IMG/VR virus record: IMGVR_UViG_3300020182_000040
Location: 1 to 57,497 of that record
DNA length: 57,497 nucleotides
Direction: 5' to 3' (one strand)
DNA from: a virus
Part shown: positions 1-8,120 of the stretch, in pieces
Layout of the letters: the number at the start of each line of letters is the position of its first letter
Position numbering within the stretch: position 1 is the first letter of the stretch
Notes under the pieces: model-generated
The model's input: only the letters and a program-made list of their open reading frames with translations
What the model was told of the DNA's origin: nothing
The model's database searches: none
Made by a program: the position numbers and the translations under genes

Positions 1-248
1 TATACGTCGTTGATTTCAACCTTTTTTAATTTTACGCTTCTCCCGTGGTCGTCGATTTCATTAAAGATCTTAAATCTAGAGGCCGTAACCAGCTTGTGTA
101 TTTCTCGTGCGATCATATCATAATGAATCTTGTCCTCTTCAGATCGATCGTCTTTCCAAGAAGGGTCCAAATCAAATGAGAAATTAGGTAAAATCTCAAA
201 GTCTGGTGATTCAAAATTATTGTCAAATATTTTATCTCTTTCTATCAT
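1..248 (-). CDS. Hypothetical protein, 5' part only (runs off left edge)
   Basis: An open frame of 82 codons starts at ATG 248-246 and continues past the left edge. Its ATG overlaps the helicase TGA stop by four bases (ATGA), the usual sign of translational coupling, which supports both the start and the reality of the gene. The visible part is strongly charged, with an acidic N-terminal half (MIERDKIFDNNFESPDF) and a more basic end. I see no known domain, signal peptide or membrane segment. It follows gp41 in the replication operon, so a replication-accessory role is possible but is only inferred from position. Confidence 0.75.
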   Translation of the reverse strand, partial: MIERDKIFDNNFESPDFEILPNFSFDLDPSWKDDRSEEDKIHYDMIAREIHKLVTASRFKIFNEIDDHGRSVKLKKVEINDV

Positions 249-1561
249 ATTCCGTGTAGATTACTGTTTGTTATATCTTCTGTTTCTACCAGACGCATAT
301 AATTCCAGTTAATGTTTAGTTTACATTTTGTTCCTTTTCCTTCACCATCTCTCATCTTTAAGATTTTGAGCCAGTATTCGTCACTTGCACGCATTAAATC
401 ATCTTGAATAATACCATACATTACATCGGCAGTGTGTGAAAGACCAGCTGATTCTGCAATATCTCCCATTGAGATGTCACTTGAATTATAACCTCCTCTT
501 GTAATCTGAGTTGCTGTTACAATTAACCAATCATGACGTTGACCCATTGCTCTTAAATCTTCTGCAATTTGTTTAATCTTTAAGTAAGTGTTCTCACTGT
601 TTGGATTACGATAGTTTGCCAAGATGTTAATGTAGTCAATTACAACTGCTCCAATCTTAATCTGCTTTTCTTCTTCAAGTTGAGTAATGTATGCATCAAT
701 ATCAAGAACCGTTGCTTGTGATGTTGGCATTTGCTTAATGAATAACTGGCCTGGAGGAGTAAAACCATCACCGACTGTTTCAAGTCGACGTTGTATGTAC
801 TCTTTTTGTTTTGCCTTATCAGAATATTCACTAATATTAATTGATAGAAGATTAGAACCAATACGTTTTACAAATTTGTGAGCTGCCATTTCTGCTGTAA
901 TTACAACAGTGTTAACTCCCATTTTTACAAAACTTGCAGCATCATTTGCCAAGTAGATTGATTTACCAATGTTTTGCTCTCCAGCATAAACTACTAGGTT
1001 ACCACCTTTATCATAACCACCGCCAAGTACTCGATCGACGAAGTTATAACCAGAGCTAACTTTTTCAGCTTCTTTTTGATCGTGATCTTCTGGATTAAAG
1101 AAGTCTAGACCAAGGTCTGAGTTAAATGTTATATTGTTTCTCTCGTTAATTAACCCTTTTACCTTTTGGATAATACTATCCGCATTGTCGGGTGTAACCT
1201 GTGTTGTCTTAATATACTCGATTGTATCAATCAGAGTGGTATCAAATGTTCTCCACTTAATCCAAGATTCTGCAGTTGAGGTAAGCCATTCTTCATCATA
1301 TTGGGCAAGATCAACATCAAAGATAACATCAAGAATACCGTCAGTAATCTTTTCTTTTGCCTTCTTGTAATTTTGTACTAGAAGTTTAAGTTGCTCTTTT
1401 CCTGGAGTCTCTTTAAACTTAACATAGAACTTATTAGCAAGATAGCTCAAAATATCAATTTCTTCAGAGGTATAGTAACCGCTTTTAATTGATTGAAGAT
1501 ACTTAGGCTTCTCTAATGAGATTCTAAAGAATATTTTCTCGAAGTCTTGTCCGAATTGCAT
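245..1561 (-). CDS. 41: Replicative DNA helicase, DnaB/gp41-like
   Basis: A 438-aa hexameric 5'-3' helicase of the RecA-fold DnaB family that would unwind the fork and recruit primase. The Walker A motif GEQNIGKS is at residues 194-201, preceded by the glycine-rich GGGYDKGG loop. The Walker B strand VVIDY is at 306-310 with Asp309. The length is close to T4 gp41 (475 aa). The N-terminal 150 residues are helical, as in the family. It is 31 nt downstream of uvsX, the same neighbour order as around T4 uvsX-41, and overlaps the next gene by 4 nt. The start ATG has an A/T-rich leader with no Shine-Dalgarno. Confidence 0.95.
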   Translation of the reverse strand: MQFGQDFEKIFFRISLEKPKYLQSIKSGYYTSEEIDILSYLANKFYVKFKETPGKEQLKLLVQNYKKAKEKITDGILDVIFDVDLAQYDEEWLTSTAESWIKWRTFDTTLIDTIEYIKTTQVTPDNADSIIQKVKGLINERNNITFNSDLGLDFFNPEDHDQKEAEKVSSGYNFVDRVLGGGYDKGGNLVVYAGEQNIGKSIYLANDAASFVKMGVNTVVITAEMAAHKFVKRIGSNLLSINISEYSDKAKQKEYIQRRLETVGDGFTPPGQLFIKQMPTSQATVLDIDAYITQLEEEKQIKIGAVVIDYINILANYRNPNSENTYLKIKQIAEDLRAMGQRHDWLIVTATQITRGGYNSSDISMGDIAESAGLSHTADVMYGIIQDDLMRASDEYWLKILKMRDGEGKGTKCKLNINWNYMRLVETEDITNSNLHGI

Positions 1562-1592
1562 AGGTCTAAATTATTTAAGCTTATAGAAGAAA

Positions 1593-2702
1593 TTAGTCTT
1601 CAGTTTCCTCCATTAACTCATCAAAATCAAATTCAACCTCAGTATTATAGTTAAATAGTGGGTGAATCTTCTTCTCGATCTTTTCTAGGACCTCTTGAGT
1701 AAATACTTTTTCAGTAAAGAATTCATTGTTTGGTACTGTTTCATCAAGATGCTTACAGATCCAATTACGTGCTGTCTTTTTAGGTATCTTTTCGCCTTTT
1801 TCAATTGTACCTTTTGCAATACCGATCTCTTCCCAATCGATGTATTGTTCTAATCCCACATAACGGTTCATTCCTTCGCTAAAATGTAGGTGGAACTTGA
1901 TTGGATGCGGTTTAGCAAAACGATTCTTATTTGGTTTTGCGCTAACGATAATACCAGCTTTTTCACCACTAGAATCTTTAAGTTGTGCTTTTCCTAAGAA
2001 TAGTACAATAGAAGCTGCATATTCTGGTCCTGTTCCACCGCCTGCAACCTGACGAGAGATAAAGTCTTGTGTCTGGTACGTATGGTTTGTGAATAAGAAT
2101 GGAATCTTAAGGTCAGCCATTGGTGTCATAATGATACGGAAGATTGACTTCAAGATCTTTGAACGCGTCATATCACTCTTTTCAGAACCGCTAACTGCAT
2201 CATCAATCTCTTTTTGAGTTGCAAGGTTACCAGCAGAATCAAGAATAATCATCATCTTTGGAAGTTCTGCACCGCCTCTCTTTGCCTCTTGCATTCTCTT
2301 CGTAATTGTAGTTACTGAAGATCTAAACTCCTGTACCGTATTAATCGGTTGGTAGTTTACTTTATCAGTATCAATACCAAACTTTTTCATAAGGGTTTTA
2401 TCAACTGCTGCTTCTGAATCATAGAAGATAATGTTGTAGCCCATATCGATTGCTCTACGAATAGAGTTTAGGATCAGATAGGTTTTACCTGTACCAGAAG
2501 GTCCTGCAATCGAACATGATCTGTTGTTTGGCCATCCACCAAATAGAGAACCTGAAACACATGCATTAAGGTGATAATTACCTGTGTCAATCCACTCAGT
2601 AACATCACTAAAACTAGAGTTTGACATAACTGATCCAAGTGGATTCAAGTTTGCTAGCTCAGCATTAATGTCATCAAAGCTAAATTGTTTACTTTTCGCC
2701 AT
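1593..2702 (-). CDS. uvsX: UvsX RecA-like recombinase
   Basis: A 369-aa strand-exchange protein that forms filaments on single-stranded DNA for recombination-dependent replication and repair. Walker A GPSGTGKT is at residues 67-74 (the canonical lysine is present). Walker B MIILDS is around 151-156 with Asp155. The C-terminus is acidic (ELMEETED), as in RecA/UvsX proteins. T4 UvsX is 391 aa. Its partner mediator UvsY and the helicase UvsW are encoded about 17 kb upstream. The gene start overlaps the end of the small coiled-coil gene by 14 nt, so the two are probably co-translated. Confidence 0.95.
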   Translation of the reverse strand: MAKSKQFSFDDINAELANLNPLGSVMSNSSFSDVTEWIDTGNYHLNACVSGSLFGGWPNNRSCSIAGPSGTGKTYLILNSIRRAIDMGYNIIFYDSEAAVDKTLMKKFGIDTDKVNYQPINTVQEFRSSVTTITKRMQEAKRGGAELPKMMIILDSAGNLATQKEIDDAVSGSEKSDMTRSKILKSIFRIIMTPMADLKIPFLFTNHTYQTQDFISRQVAGGGTGPEYAASIVLFLGKAQLKDSSGEKAGIIVSAKPNKNRFAKPHPIKFHLHFSEGMNRYVGLEQYIDWEEIGIAKGTIEKGEKIPKKTARNWICKHLDETVPNNEFFTEKVFTQEVLEKIEKKIHPLFNYNTEVEFDFDELMEETED

Positions 2703-2877
2703 TGTTATTAATTTTTTTATCTTTTTCTCGGAGAGCTTCTAGCTGTCCTATCAATTGTTTGGCTTCAGCACTTAAGGTTTCCATTTGTTCCTCAAGTTCA
2801 TGCAGCCGTGAGTGAATCGCTTGATATTCTCGTACGATTTGTTTTTGCTCTTCTGAAAGTTGATTATAATCAAGCAT
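2689..2877 (-). CDS. Small coiled-coil protein
   Basis: A 62-aa, highly charged, Gln/Glu/Leu-rich protein. Heptad-like spacing of Leu and Ile from about residue 8 to 52 predicts a single long helix or coiled coil. No family is recognised. It overlaps the 55-aa gene upstream by 8 nt and uvsX downstream by 14 nt. This tight packing argues that it is translated and not chance reading frame. A role as a small partner of the recombination or replication proteins is only a guess from position. Confidence 0.7.
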   Translation of the reverse strand: MLDYNQLSEEQKQIVREYQAIHSRLHELEEQMETLSAEAKQLIGQLEALREKDKKINNNGEK

Positions 2878-3037
2878 TCCCTAAAGCATCGAGTTCCTCT
2901 TCACTCCAGAGGCTTAGTTGGTTTGGGTCATTTTCTTTCTTCATTAATGACCAAGCCATTATTCTTACTTGTTCTCCAAGCTCCATATCGTTTGGATATT
3001 GCTTGTGTAGGTCGATAATTTGCTGTTCTAAGTCCAT
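2870..3037 (-). CDS. Small hypothetical protein (55 aa)
   Basis: A short frame from ATG 3037-3035 to TGA 2872-2870. The product begins MDLEQQIIDLHKQYPNDMEL and is acidic and helical, with a Trp in each half (MAWSLMKKE and LSLWSEEEL). It starts 2 nt after the polymerase C-part stop codon and overlaps the next gene by 8 nt, which fits a compact operon. No family is recognised. Support comes from operon packing, protein-like composition and a normal start; its shortness is the main doubt. Confidence 0.65.
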   Translation of the reverse strand: MDLEQQIIDLHKQYPNDMELGEQVRIMAWSLMKKENDPNQLSLWSEEELDALGNA

Positions 3038-3039
3038 AA

Positions 3040-4242
3040 TTAAAATAATGCTGAAGCATAAATTAGATTAGTATCAAGAGTCTGAAGTCCAATTGCTTTT
3101 AGTACACGATTAAGTGGATCAATCATCGACTTTTCAAATTGAGTGTCATAATCTACAGGTGGAGCAAACTCATAAGGATGTTCACTTGGCATATATGCGA
3201 ACATATCACTTATATTACCTTTCACATGATAGATTCTTAACTTCTCCCCGTTACCAATTAGTTTATACTTGTTTTTATATTTTTTATTGTTGTTCAATAA
3301 GTAATTGTAGAATCCTGCCGCTTTTACATTCGGTGGACATTTCGATCCAAACTGAAGTTCAATTTGGTCATCAACGATATACTTTTCAATATTATTAGTT
3401 CTCTTATTGAACGCAATATCGTCAATATCTGCAAGTTTGAATTCTTTCTTCGTTTGCTTCATGAAAGTAACAAGTTCTTGTAGATCTTCTGCTGTTGGTT
3501 TCTCATGCTTCTTAAATAGGATTTTAAGAGCTTCATTTAATTTACCTCTAACAAAAGTTGGTGTAGATGACTGAATAGTATCGAATCCGATTGTCTTAAT
3601 CTTCTTTAATGAAGGGTGACGATCGGTTGATTCAAGTTTATCATCCCATGCAATATTTTGAATGTACTTTTTCTTACTCATCCAAATACCACCATATGCT
3701 ACAGTTTCAAGTTCAAATACCAAGAAGTTGTCAGTGTTTCTCTTTTCTGCATACTTTTCCATTGCTTTAATGATATAGTCCTTTAGTCTAAGGGCATAAA
3801 TCTCAATGATAAATGTATCGATTGAAAGAGGTTCTCCTAACCACTCAATTGAATTGTACATTTCTTCAAACTGAACATAACAAGAATCAGTATCGATATA
3901 GATTACTGATGGTCGTTCAAGCTGGTGTTTTACCTTAATATTGAAGTGTTCATGAACCATCGTATCCTTATGAAAGAACTCTTGAAAGTACTTGTTTAGA
4001 ATACTTTCAGAATACAGGATCGCATTTTGACCTTGTAATGTGATAGATTCTGCAATATCAATATTGAAGAAGTGAAACCACTTGTTACCAAATGCACCAT
4101 AGATCGAGTTCAAAGTTACCTTTACCGCCTGTTCATAAGCAGTGTACTTAGCGGAAAGTTCCTCATAATAGTTTATGAGGAACTCCGCTTCACTTTTACT
4201 TAATTGATCGGTTGGTTTATTCTTTAACTCTTCTATGTTCAT
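3040..4242 (-). CDS. 43: DNA polymerase (family B, gp43-like), C-terminal part
   Basis: A 400-aa protein carrying the second half of a T4-type family B DNA polymerase. It starts inside the fingers region. Motif B (KVTLNSIYGAFGNKWF) is at residues 41-56, motif C YIDTDS at 115-120 (catalytic Asp117 and Asp119), and the KKKY motif and thumb region follow. It lacks the exonuclease domain and motif A, which are in the separate gene at 8121-9521. The two parts add to 866 aa against 898 aa for T4 gp43, so together they should make one complete enzyme. It starts 1 nt after the sliding clamp stop. The ATG start has a sensible A-rich leader, so this is a real separate gene and not a frameshift fragment. 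Confidence 0.93.
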   Translation of the reverse strand: MNIEELKNKPTDQLSKSEAEFLINYYEELSAKYTAYEQAVKVTLNSIYGAFGNKWFHFFNIDIAESITLQGQNAILYSESILNKYFQEFFHKDTMVHEHFNIKVKHQLERPSVIYIDTDSCYVQFEEMYNSIEWLGEPLSIDTFIIEIYALRLKDYIIKAMEKYAEKRNTDNFLVFELETVAYGGIWMSKKKYIQNIAWDDKLESTDRHPSLKKIKTIGFDTIQSSTPTFVRGKLNEALKILFKKHEKPTAEDLQELVTFMKQTKKEFKLADIDDIAFNKRTNNIEKYIVDDQIELQFGSKCPPNVKAAGFYNYLLNNNKKYKNKYKLIGNGEKLRIYHVKGNISDMFAYMPSEHPYEFAPPVDYDTQFEKSMIDPLNRVLKAIGLQTLDTNLIYASALF

Positions 4243-4243
4243 A

Positions 4244-4987
4244 TTAAGCGTTTTGGCAGGTTGATACAGTTAGAAGTGTTTCGCTGTCTTTTGATGCGAA
4301 TACAACTTTTGAAGAAGAAATGTAAACTGTTTGCTCTTCTTTGTCAAGCAAGTTCAAATACTTCTTGTATACTGTAACTTCACCTTTGCCATTGCTCTCT
4401 GGGTTGATTACAACGTTGAATGATTTACCTTTAACATTTACGCCTTTAGCGTTTGCATTGATTGCAAATGTTTCGTCTTTATCAAGACTAAATAGGTTCT
4501 TAACTTTACCAATTGAATAAGTGTCCAATTCAAAGTTAAATTCACTACCATCTTTCGAGAAGATACCTTCAATTTGCTCTTGAGTAAGATCTTTAAAACC
4601 AAGAGATGGTTCAGAACAAGACAATGTGATTTCAAGTTCATCATTGAATAGACGAAGTGTTGAAGCAACCATGTCTTCATCGTTTTCAATGAACTGAATT
4701 TCACCTTTAATTGCATCAGCATCGAAGTGCTTAATAGCATCAATAACTTTAGCACCGTCAAAGAATGCAATCTTTATTGGTTTATCAGTTTTCGGAACTG
4801 ATGAAAGCTTAAAGATTGTGTCAGTGTTAACTGCGTGGTACTTCACAGCATCTCTTTGTGGAAGATAAACTGCAGAAGTAATGCGATTCTCGTCCATCTT
4901 CAAATAGATGAAAGAATCAATTAACTTCACACGATTGATAAAATCAGTCAAAGCGTGTTGGTCAACTCGATCAATTACTAGTTTCAT
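4244..4987 (-). CDS. 45: Sliding clamp, gp45-like processivity factor
   Basis: A 247-aa ring-forming clamp subunit that would tether the DNA polymerase; T4 gp45 (228 aa) is also the co-activator of late transcription. I base the call on overall similarity of the N-terminal half (MKLVIDRVDQHALTDF, then the ITSAVYLPQRDAVKYHAV strand region), the alternating strand pattern and the gene's place directly before the polymerase C-part. In T4 the clamp is also near gene 43. No clamp-loader genes (44/62) lie in this window. The gene is preceded by a 148-nt structured region with a terminator, so it probably has its own promoter. Confidence 0.85.
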   Translation of the reverse strand: MKLVIDRVDQHALTDFINRVKLIDSFIYLKMDENRITSAVYLPQRDAVKYHAVNTDTIFKLSSVPKTDKPIKIAFFDGAKVIDAIKHFDADAIKGEIQFIENDEDMVASTLRLFNDELEITLSCSEPSLGFKDLTQEQIEGIFSKDGSEFNFELDTYSIGKVKNLFSLDKDETFAINANAKGVNVKGKSFNVVINPESNGKGEVTVYKKYLNLLDKEEQTVYISSSKVVFASKDSETLLTVSTCQNA

Positions 4988-5135
4988 ATTTTTTTATTTG
5001 TTTAAAGAATTTGATTATTATATGAGGGCTAGCCAAACTGTTTCACATAAAAAAGCCAGGGAGTAGCGAATTCCCTGGCTAAAATCCGTTAACGATGTAA
5101 CGGTCCTAAGACGAGGTCTTCAAACCTCACCGTCT
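4988..5135 (-). other. Structured nrdA-clamp intergenic region
   Basis: A 148-nt gap between the nrdA stop and the clamp start. On the transcribed strand it holds three hairpins in series. The first is GAGGT/ACCTC with extra flanking pairs, at about 5109-5133. The second is CCGTTA/TAACGG at 5086-5103. The last is the strong terminator at 5048-5080. After these comes an A/T-rich leader with CATATAATAATC about 35 nt before the clamp ATG, a possible promoter. I found no reading frame or tRNA in it. Confidence 0.5.
5048..5080 (-). terminator. Rho-independent terminator after nrdA
   Basis: A perfect 9-bp stem (AGCCAGGGA with TCCCTGGCT), a 9-nt loop and a run of T residues on the minus strand. It lies 56 nt downstream of the nrdA stop and would separate the nucleotide-reductase unit from the clamp and polymerase unit. 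Confidence 0.85.
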
Positions 5136-6977
5136 TTATCCATCACATGATAAACAATCTGGATCCGTTGCTCTGGTTGCAATGTCTCCTCGTAGAACGC
5201 TCTCCGTTCTCATGTAATAGAGTGTCTTTATACCTTGATCGTACGCTTCAAGGTGAACTTGGTTAATAAACTTAGGATCCGCTGTATTTGGGAACGCTAG
5301 GTTTAATGAAACTGCCTGGTCAACATATTGTTGTCTAACTCCAGCTTGACGTACCAATTCCATTTGGTTAATTTCCTTAAATGTTCTATAAACATCTTTC
5401 ATCGGAATAAAATCTTTCATGTCCTCTTCAGACAATTCATCTTTATTGATTGGAATGCCCTCTAATTCTCCATGATGTACATAGTAGTTATCCATCCAGT
5501 CAATTCCTTGAACACTTCCACCGTCTTCTAGGATCTTATCCCATGTATCTTTTGTGTTTTTACGAATTGCTTCAAGTGCCGTCTCAAGAGTAGGGTTCTT
5601 GCGGATAAATGTTCCTTTTGCAGTTTGTTCAGTAAATACGTTTGCTGCCCATGGTTCAATACCTGGAGAAACGTTACCACTTAGTTTACTATTAGAAACA
5701 GTAGGAGCTACGGCTCTAAGGTGAGTGTTACGCATTCCAGTACCAACACACCATAGAGGTTCACCATACTCTTTCGCCATATCACGACTTGCTTTCTCGC
5801 TTTCGGTCTTTAACTCACTAAAAATCTTACGAGTTTCAAATTGTGCGGCTAGTCCTTCAAAAGGAATGTTTCTGTCTTGTAGGTAAGTGTGCCATCCTAG
5901 AACTCCAAGTCCTAGTGCTCTTCCCTTTTCTGCTGAGCGAATAGAGTTCTCAAATCCACGCATGTATTTTGCCTTCTGGATAAATTCTTCAAGAACGCCA
6001 TCTAAGAACCAAGTAGCTGTGTAAATAAGATCAGTGTCTCTCCACTCATCATACCTTGTAAGGTTTAATGAACTTAGACAACATACGAATGAATGATTTT
6101 CATCGGTGTGTAGTGCAATCTCAGAACAGATATTGGTCATGTAAACTTTAAGACCATTGTTTTTGTAAGCATCTGGATTGGCATTATTTACATTACCTTT
6201 AAACATAATGTATGGTTCTCCAGTTGCTCTACGCTTTCTTAATAGAGCTGCCCATCTTTTACGTGCCTCTTTGTCTCCCTGTTTGATTTTGTCCATAAAA
6301 CCATCAGGAACAATAACACATTGGTGAAGATTAAGAGACTGTCTGTTTACGTCTCCCTTTGGCTCACGAATTTCTAGCCATTCCCAGAAATCTTTGTGTT
6401 CAATGTCAATGTTTACTGAAGCTGCACCTCTACGAACAGAACCTTGATTAGTCGCTAGGATCGTTGAATCGTAAATTTTACAGAATGGAACTACACCATC
6501 ACTTGTACCATTACCTTGAATCTTAGCACCTGCTGGTCTAATTTGATTAATTCCAATACCAACACCGCCTCCATGTTTTGCAAGTAGCATCATTTCTAGA
6601 TTCTTTGAGCCAATATCATGAATTGAATCAGCAACATCAATACCAAAACAAGAGATTGGTAAACCACGCTCAGTTCCAGTATTTGAAAGTACTGGAGAAG
6701 CAAGATTTAACCAGCCCTTCCAGATATAGTCAAAGAATTTGCTAGCCATTTCAGGTTTTTGTAACCTTTTTGCTACAGTTGTTGCAACTCTCCAATATGC
6801 ATCCTTTGGAGTTTCACCCTCTAAAAGGTAACCGTTGCTAATTGTCTTTACATAGATTTCAGTGTTAGCCCATGTTGGAAAATCTACTCCGAGTTCCCAG
6901 CCTAAAGCTTCACCATGATTAATACCATTGGCGTCTTCGCTCATTTTCTTGTCATTATTTTTAAAAAAGTTAATCAT
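5136..6977 (-). CDS. nrdA: Ribonucleotide reductase, class I large subunit
   Basis: A 613-aa catalytic subunit that reduces ribonucleotides to deoxyribonucleotides for phage DNA synthesis. Visible active-site residues are Cys110, the Asn282-x-Cys284-x-Glu286 loop (NICSE), the redox partner Cys299/Cys300, the Tyr pair in LYYMRTE, and a C-terminal CLSC thiol pair for re-reduction by thioredoxin or glutaredoxin. It is much shorter than E. coli NrdA (761 aa) and has no N-terminal ATP-cone, so the overall on/off control by dATP is probably missing. It is encoded 17 nt after nrdB. An alternative start at Met12 is possible, but the first ATG fits the spacing. Confidence 0.95.
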   Translation of the reverse strand: MINFFKNNDKKMSEDANGINHGEALGWELGVDFPTWANTEIYVKTISNGYLLEGETPKDAYWRVATTVAKRLQKPEMASKFFDYIWKGWLNLASPVLSNTGTERGLPISCFGIDVADSIHDIGSKNLEMMLLAKHGGGVGIGINQIRPAGAKIQGNGTSDGVVPFCKIYDSTILATNQGSVRRGAASVNIDIEHKDFWEWLEIREPKGDVNRQSLNLHQCVIVPDGFMDKIKQGDKEARKRWAALLRKRRATGEPYIMFKGNVNNANPDAYKNNGLKVYMTNICSEIALHTDENHSFVCCLSSLNLTRYDEWRDTDLIYTATWFLDGVLEEFIQKAKYMRGFENSIRSAEKGRALGLGVLGWHTYLQDRNIPFEGLAAQFETRKIFSELKTESEKASRDMAKEYGEPLWCVGTGMRNTHLRAVAPTVSNSKLSGNVSPGIEPWAANVFTEQTAKGTFIRKNPTLETALEAIRKNTKDTWDKILEDGGSVQGIDWMDNYYVHHGELEGIPINKDELSEEDMKDFIPMKDVYRTFKEINQMELVRQAGVRQQYVDQAVSLNLAFPNTADPKFINQVHLEAYDQGIKTLYYMRTESVLRGDIATRATDPDCLSCDG

Positions 6978-6994
6978 TTAAATAGTGTTGGGGA

Positions 6995-7999
6995 TTAAAA
7001 GATATCGTCTTCGTCCCAGTTTTCGTCTTCTCCTGCTTTTGAGTAATCAGTCGGTCTAATTGCAAAAAAGTCAGTGTGTGTTGTTCCTCCAGTTAAGTGG
7101 TAGAACCAATCAAGTTCAGATGCTTTATCTTCATCGTACTTCATAAATGGTCCATCACTGTAACCTAGTTCAGCAATCTTTTCATTTGCTCTTTTAACGA
7201 TAAAATGTTTAAGGTCTTCTGCCTTCATGTTTTCAAGGTCTCCCATTTCAAACATTTTATTAATAAAGTTATGTTCCATTTCGACCATTAATTCAGCAGC
7301 ACGTACAACATCGTCCCTTACCTCTTCTTTTAGTTCAGTATATTCTTCACACATATGACGGAATAATTGACATCCCATTCTGCTGTGTAGTGATTCATCA
7401 CGAACTGACCATTTCATTTGCTGACCAATCCCCTTAAGAAGGTTACGCATCTGGAATGAATATAAAACTGCAAATGATGAATATAGTGAAACTCCTTCGG
7501 CAAAAGCAGAGAAGATTGCCAGTGATCTAGCTACCTGCTTTCTAGCTTCTGAACTTGATGCTAAATCTTCATAAGACCAATCAGCTTCAACTGAAGTTAA
7601 GTGTTCAAATTTATCAGCAGTTGCTGGTTCATGTAGAAACGCTGTAAAGTCTTCTAATCCTAGTGTTTCATTTAGGTATGAATATGCCGTTGCGTGAATG
7701 GTTTCTTGTGAACCAAACATCATTGCCATTTGCTTAATTTCATGCTTTGGAAACCAGTTAGTAACCATACCAGTCCAGTAATCTGAAACTGCACATTCTG
7801 TTTGAGCAAATCCTAATAATATATTTCCTACTAAATTCTTTTCGTGTTCTTCTAATCTTTCATTCCAATCTTTAACATCTCCTTGCATTGAGATTTCAGT
7901 GTGTAACCAAAATGCTTGTGCTTGTTTGAGCCAACCTTCGGTGTAGTATACCGGGTACTCAAATGGTTTAAATTCAATTCGTTCTTCAAATAGTGACAT
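6995..7999 (-). CDS. nrdB: Ribonucleotide reductase, class I small (radical) subunit
   Basis: A 334-aa di-metal radical subunit partner of NrdA. Metal-ligand positions can be read by comparison with E. coli R2: Glu68 (where E. coli has Asp84), Glu99 and His102 (ETIH), Glu168, and Glu202 and His205 (DESLH). The radical tyrosine position is Tyr106. The acidic C-terminus ending in DEDDIF fits the R1-docking tail. The Glu at the first ligand position is unusual for classic class Ia and occurs in some manganese-using subclasses, so the cofactor type is uncertain. There is no ATP-cone. It is expressed with nrdA and preceded by a terminator for the polymerase N-part gene. Confidence 0.94.
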   Translation of the reverse strand: MSLFEERIEFKPFEYPVYYTEGWLKQAQAFWLHTEISMQGDVKDWNERLEEHEKNLVGNILLGFAQTECAVSDYWTGMVTNWFPKHEIKQMAMMFGSQETIHATAYSYLNETLGLEDFTAFLHEPATADKFEHLTSVEADWSYEDLASSSEARKQVARSLAIFSAFAEGVSLYSSFAVLYSFQMRNLLKGIGQQMKWSVRDESLHSRMGCQLFRHMCEEYTELKEEVRDDVVRAAELMVEMEHNFINKMFEMGDLENMKAEDLKHFIVKRANEKIAELGYSDGPFMKYDEDKASELDWFYHLTGGTTHTDFFAIRPTDYSKAGEDENWDEDDIF

Positions 8000-8120
8000 A
8001 TTCTAATATTACCTTATTTTTTAGACTAAAAAAGGTCTAAAGTGAATTAGACCTTTTGATTGTTGGATTTTACCAGCTAGTTGTTTATATATTCTGCTAT
8101 CCAACAAGTTTGGGTCCTGG
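8000..8120 (-). other. Intergenic region between polymerase N-part and nrdB
   Basis: A 121-nt gap holding two inverted repeats. A perfect 9-bp pair (TTGTTGGAT/ATCCAACAA, 8060-8068 with 8099-8107) encloses 30 nt that include a TATATAAA element. Closer to nrdB is the terminator at 8027-8057. The gap sits where the separated polymerase coding sequence ends. No reading frame or tRNA fold was found. Confidence 0.45.
8027..8057 (-). terminator. Rho-independent terminator after polymerase N-part
   Basis: An 11-bp perfect stem (AAAAGGTCTAA with TTAGACCTTTT, 8030-8040/8047-8057), a 6-nt loop and a TTTTTT run on the minus strand. It lies about 64 nt downstream of the polymerase N-part stop and just before nrdB. 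Confidence 0.85.

Noticed and set aside
5086-5110. TAACGGTCCTAAG on the plus strand, identical to a piece of 23S rRNA and the core of an intron-endonuclease site
   Set aside because: A 13-base match to some part of a rRNA is expected by chance in 57 kb, and the flanks do not continue the match. There is no rRNA gene here.
8000-8120. Possible tRNA in a gap with inverted repeats
   Set aside because: No acceptor stem of the right length and no T-loop pattern is present. The same was true of the gaps at 4988-5135 and 22718-23013.
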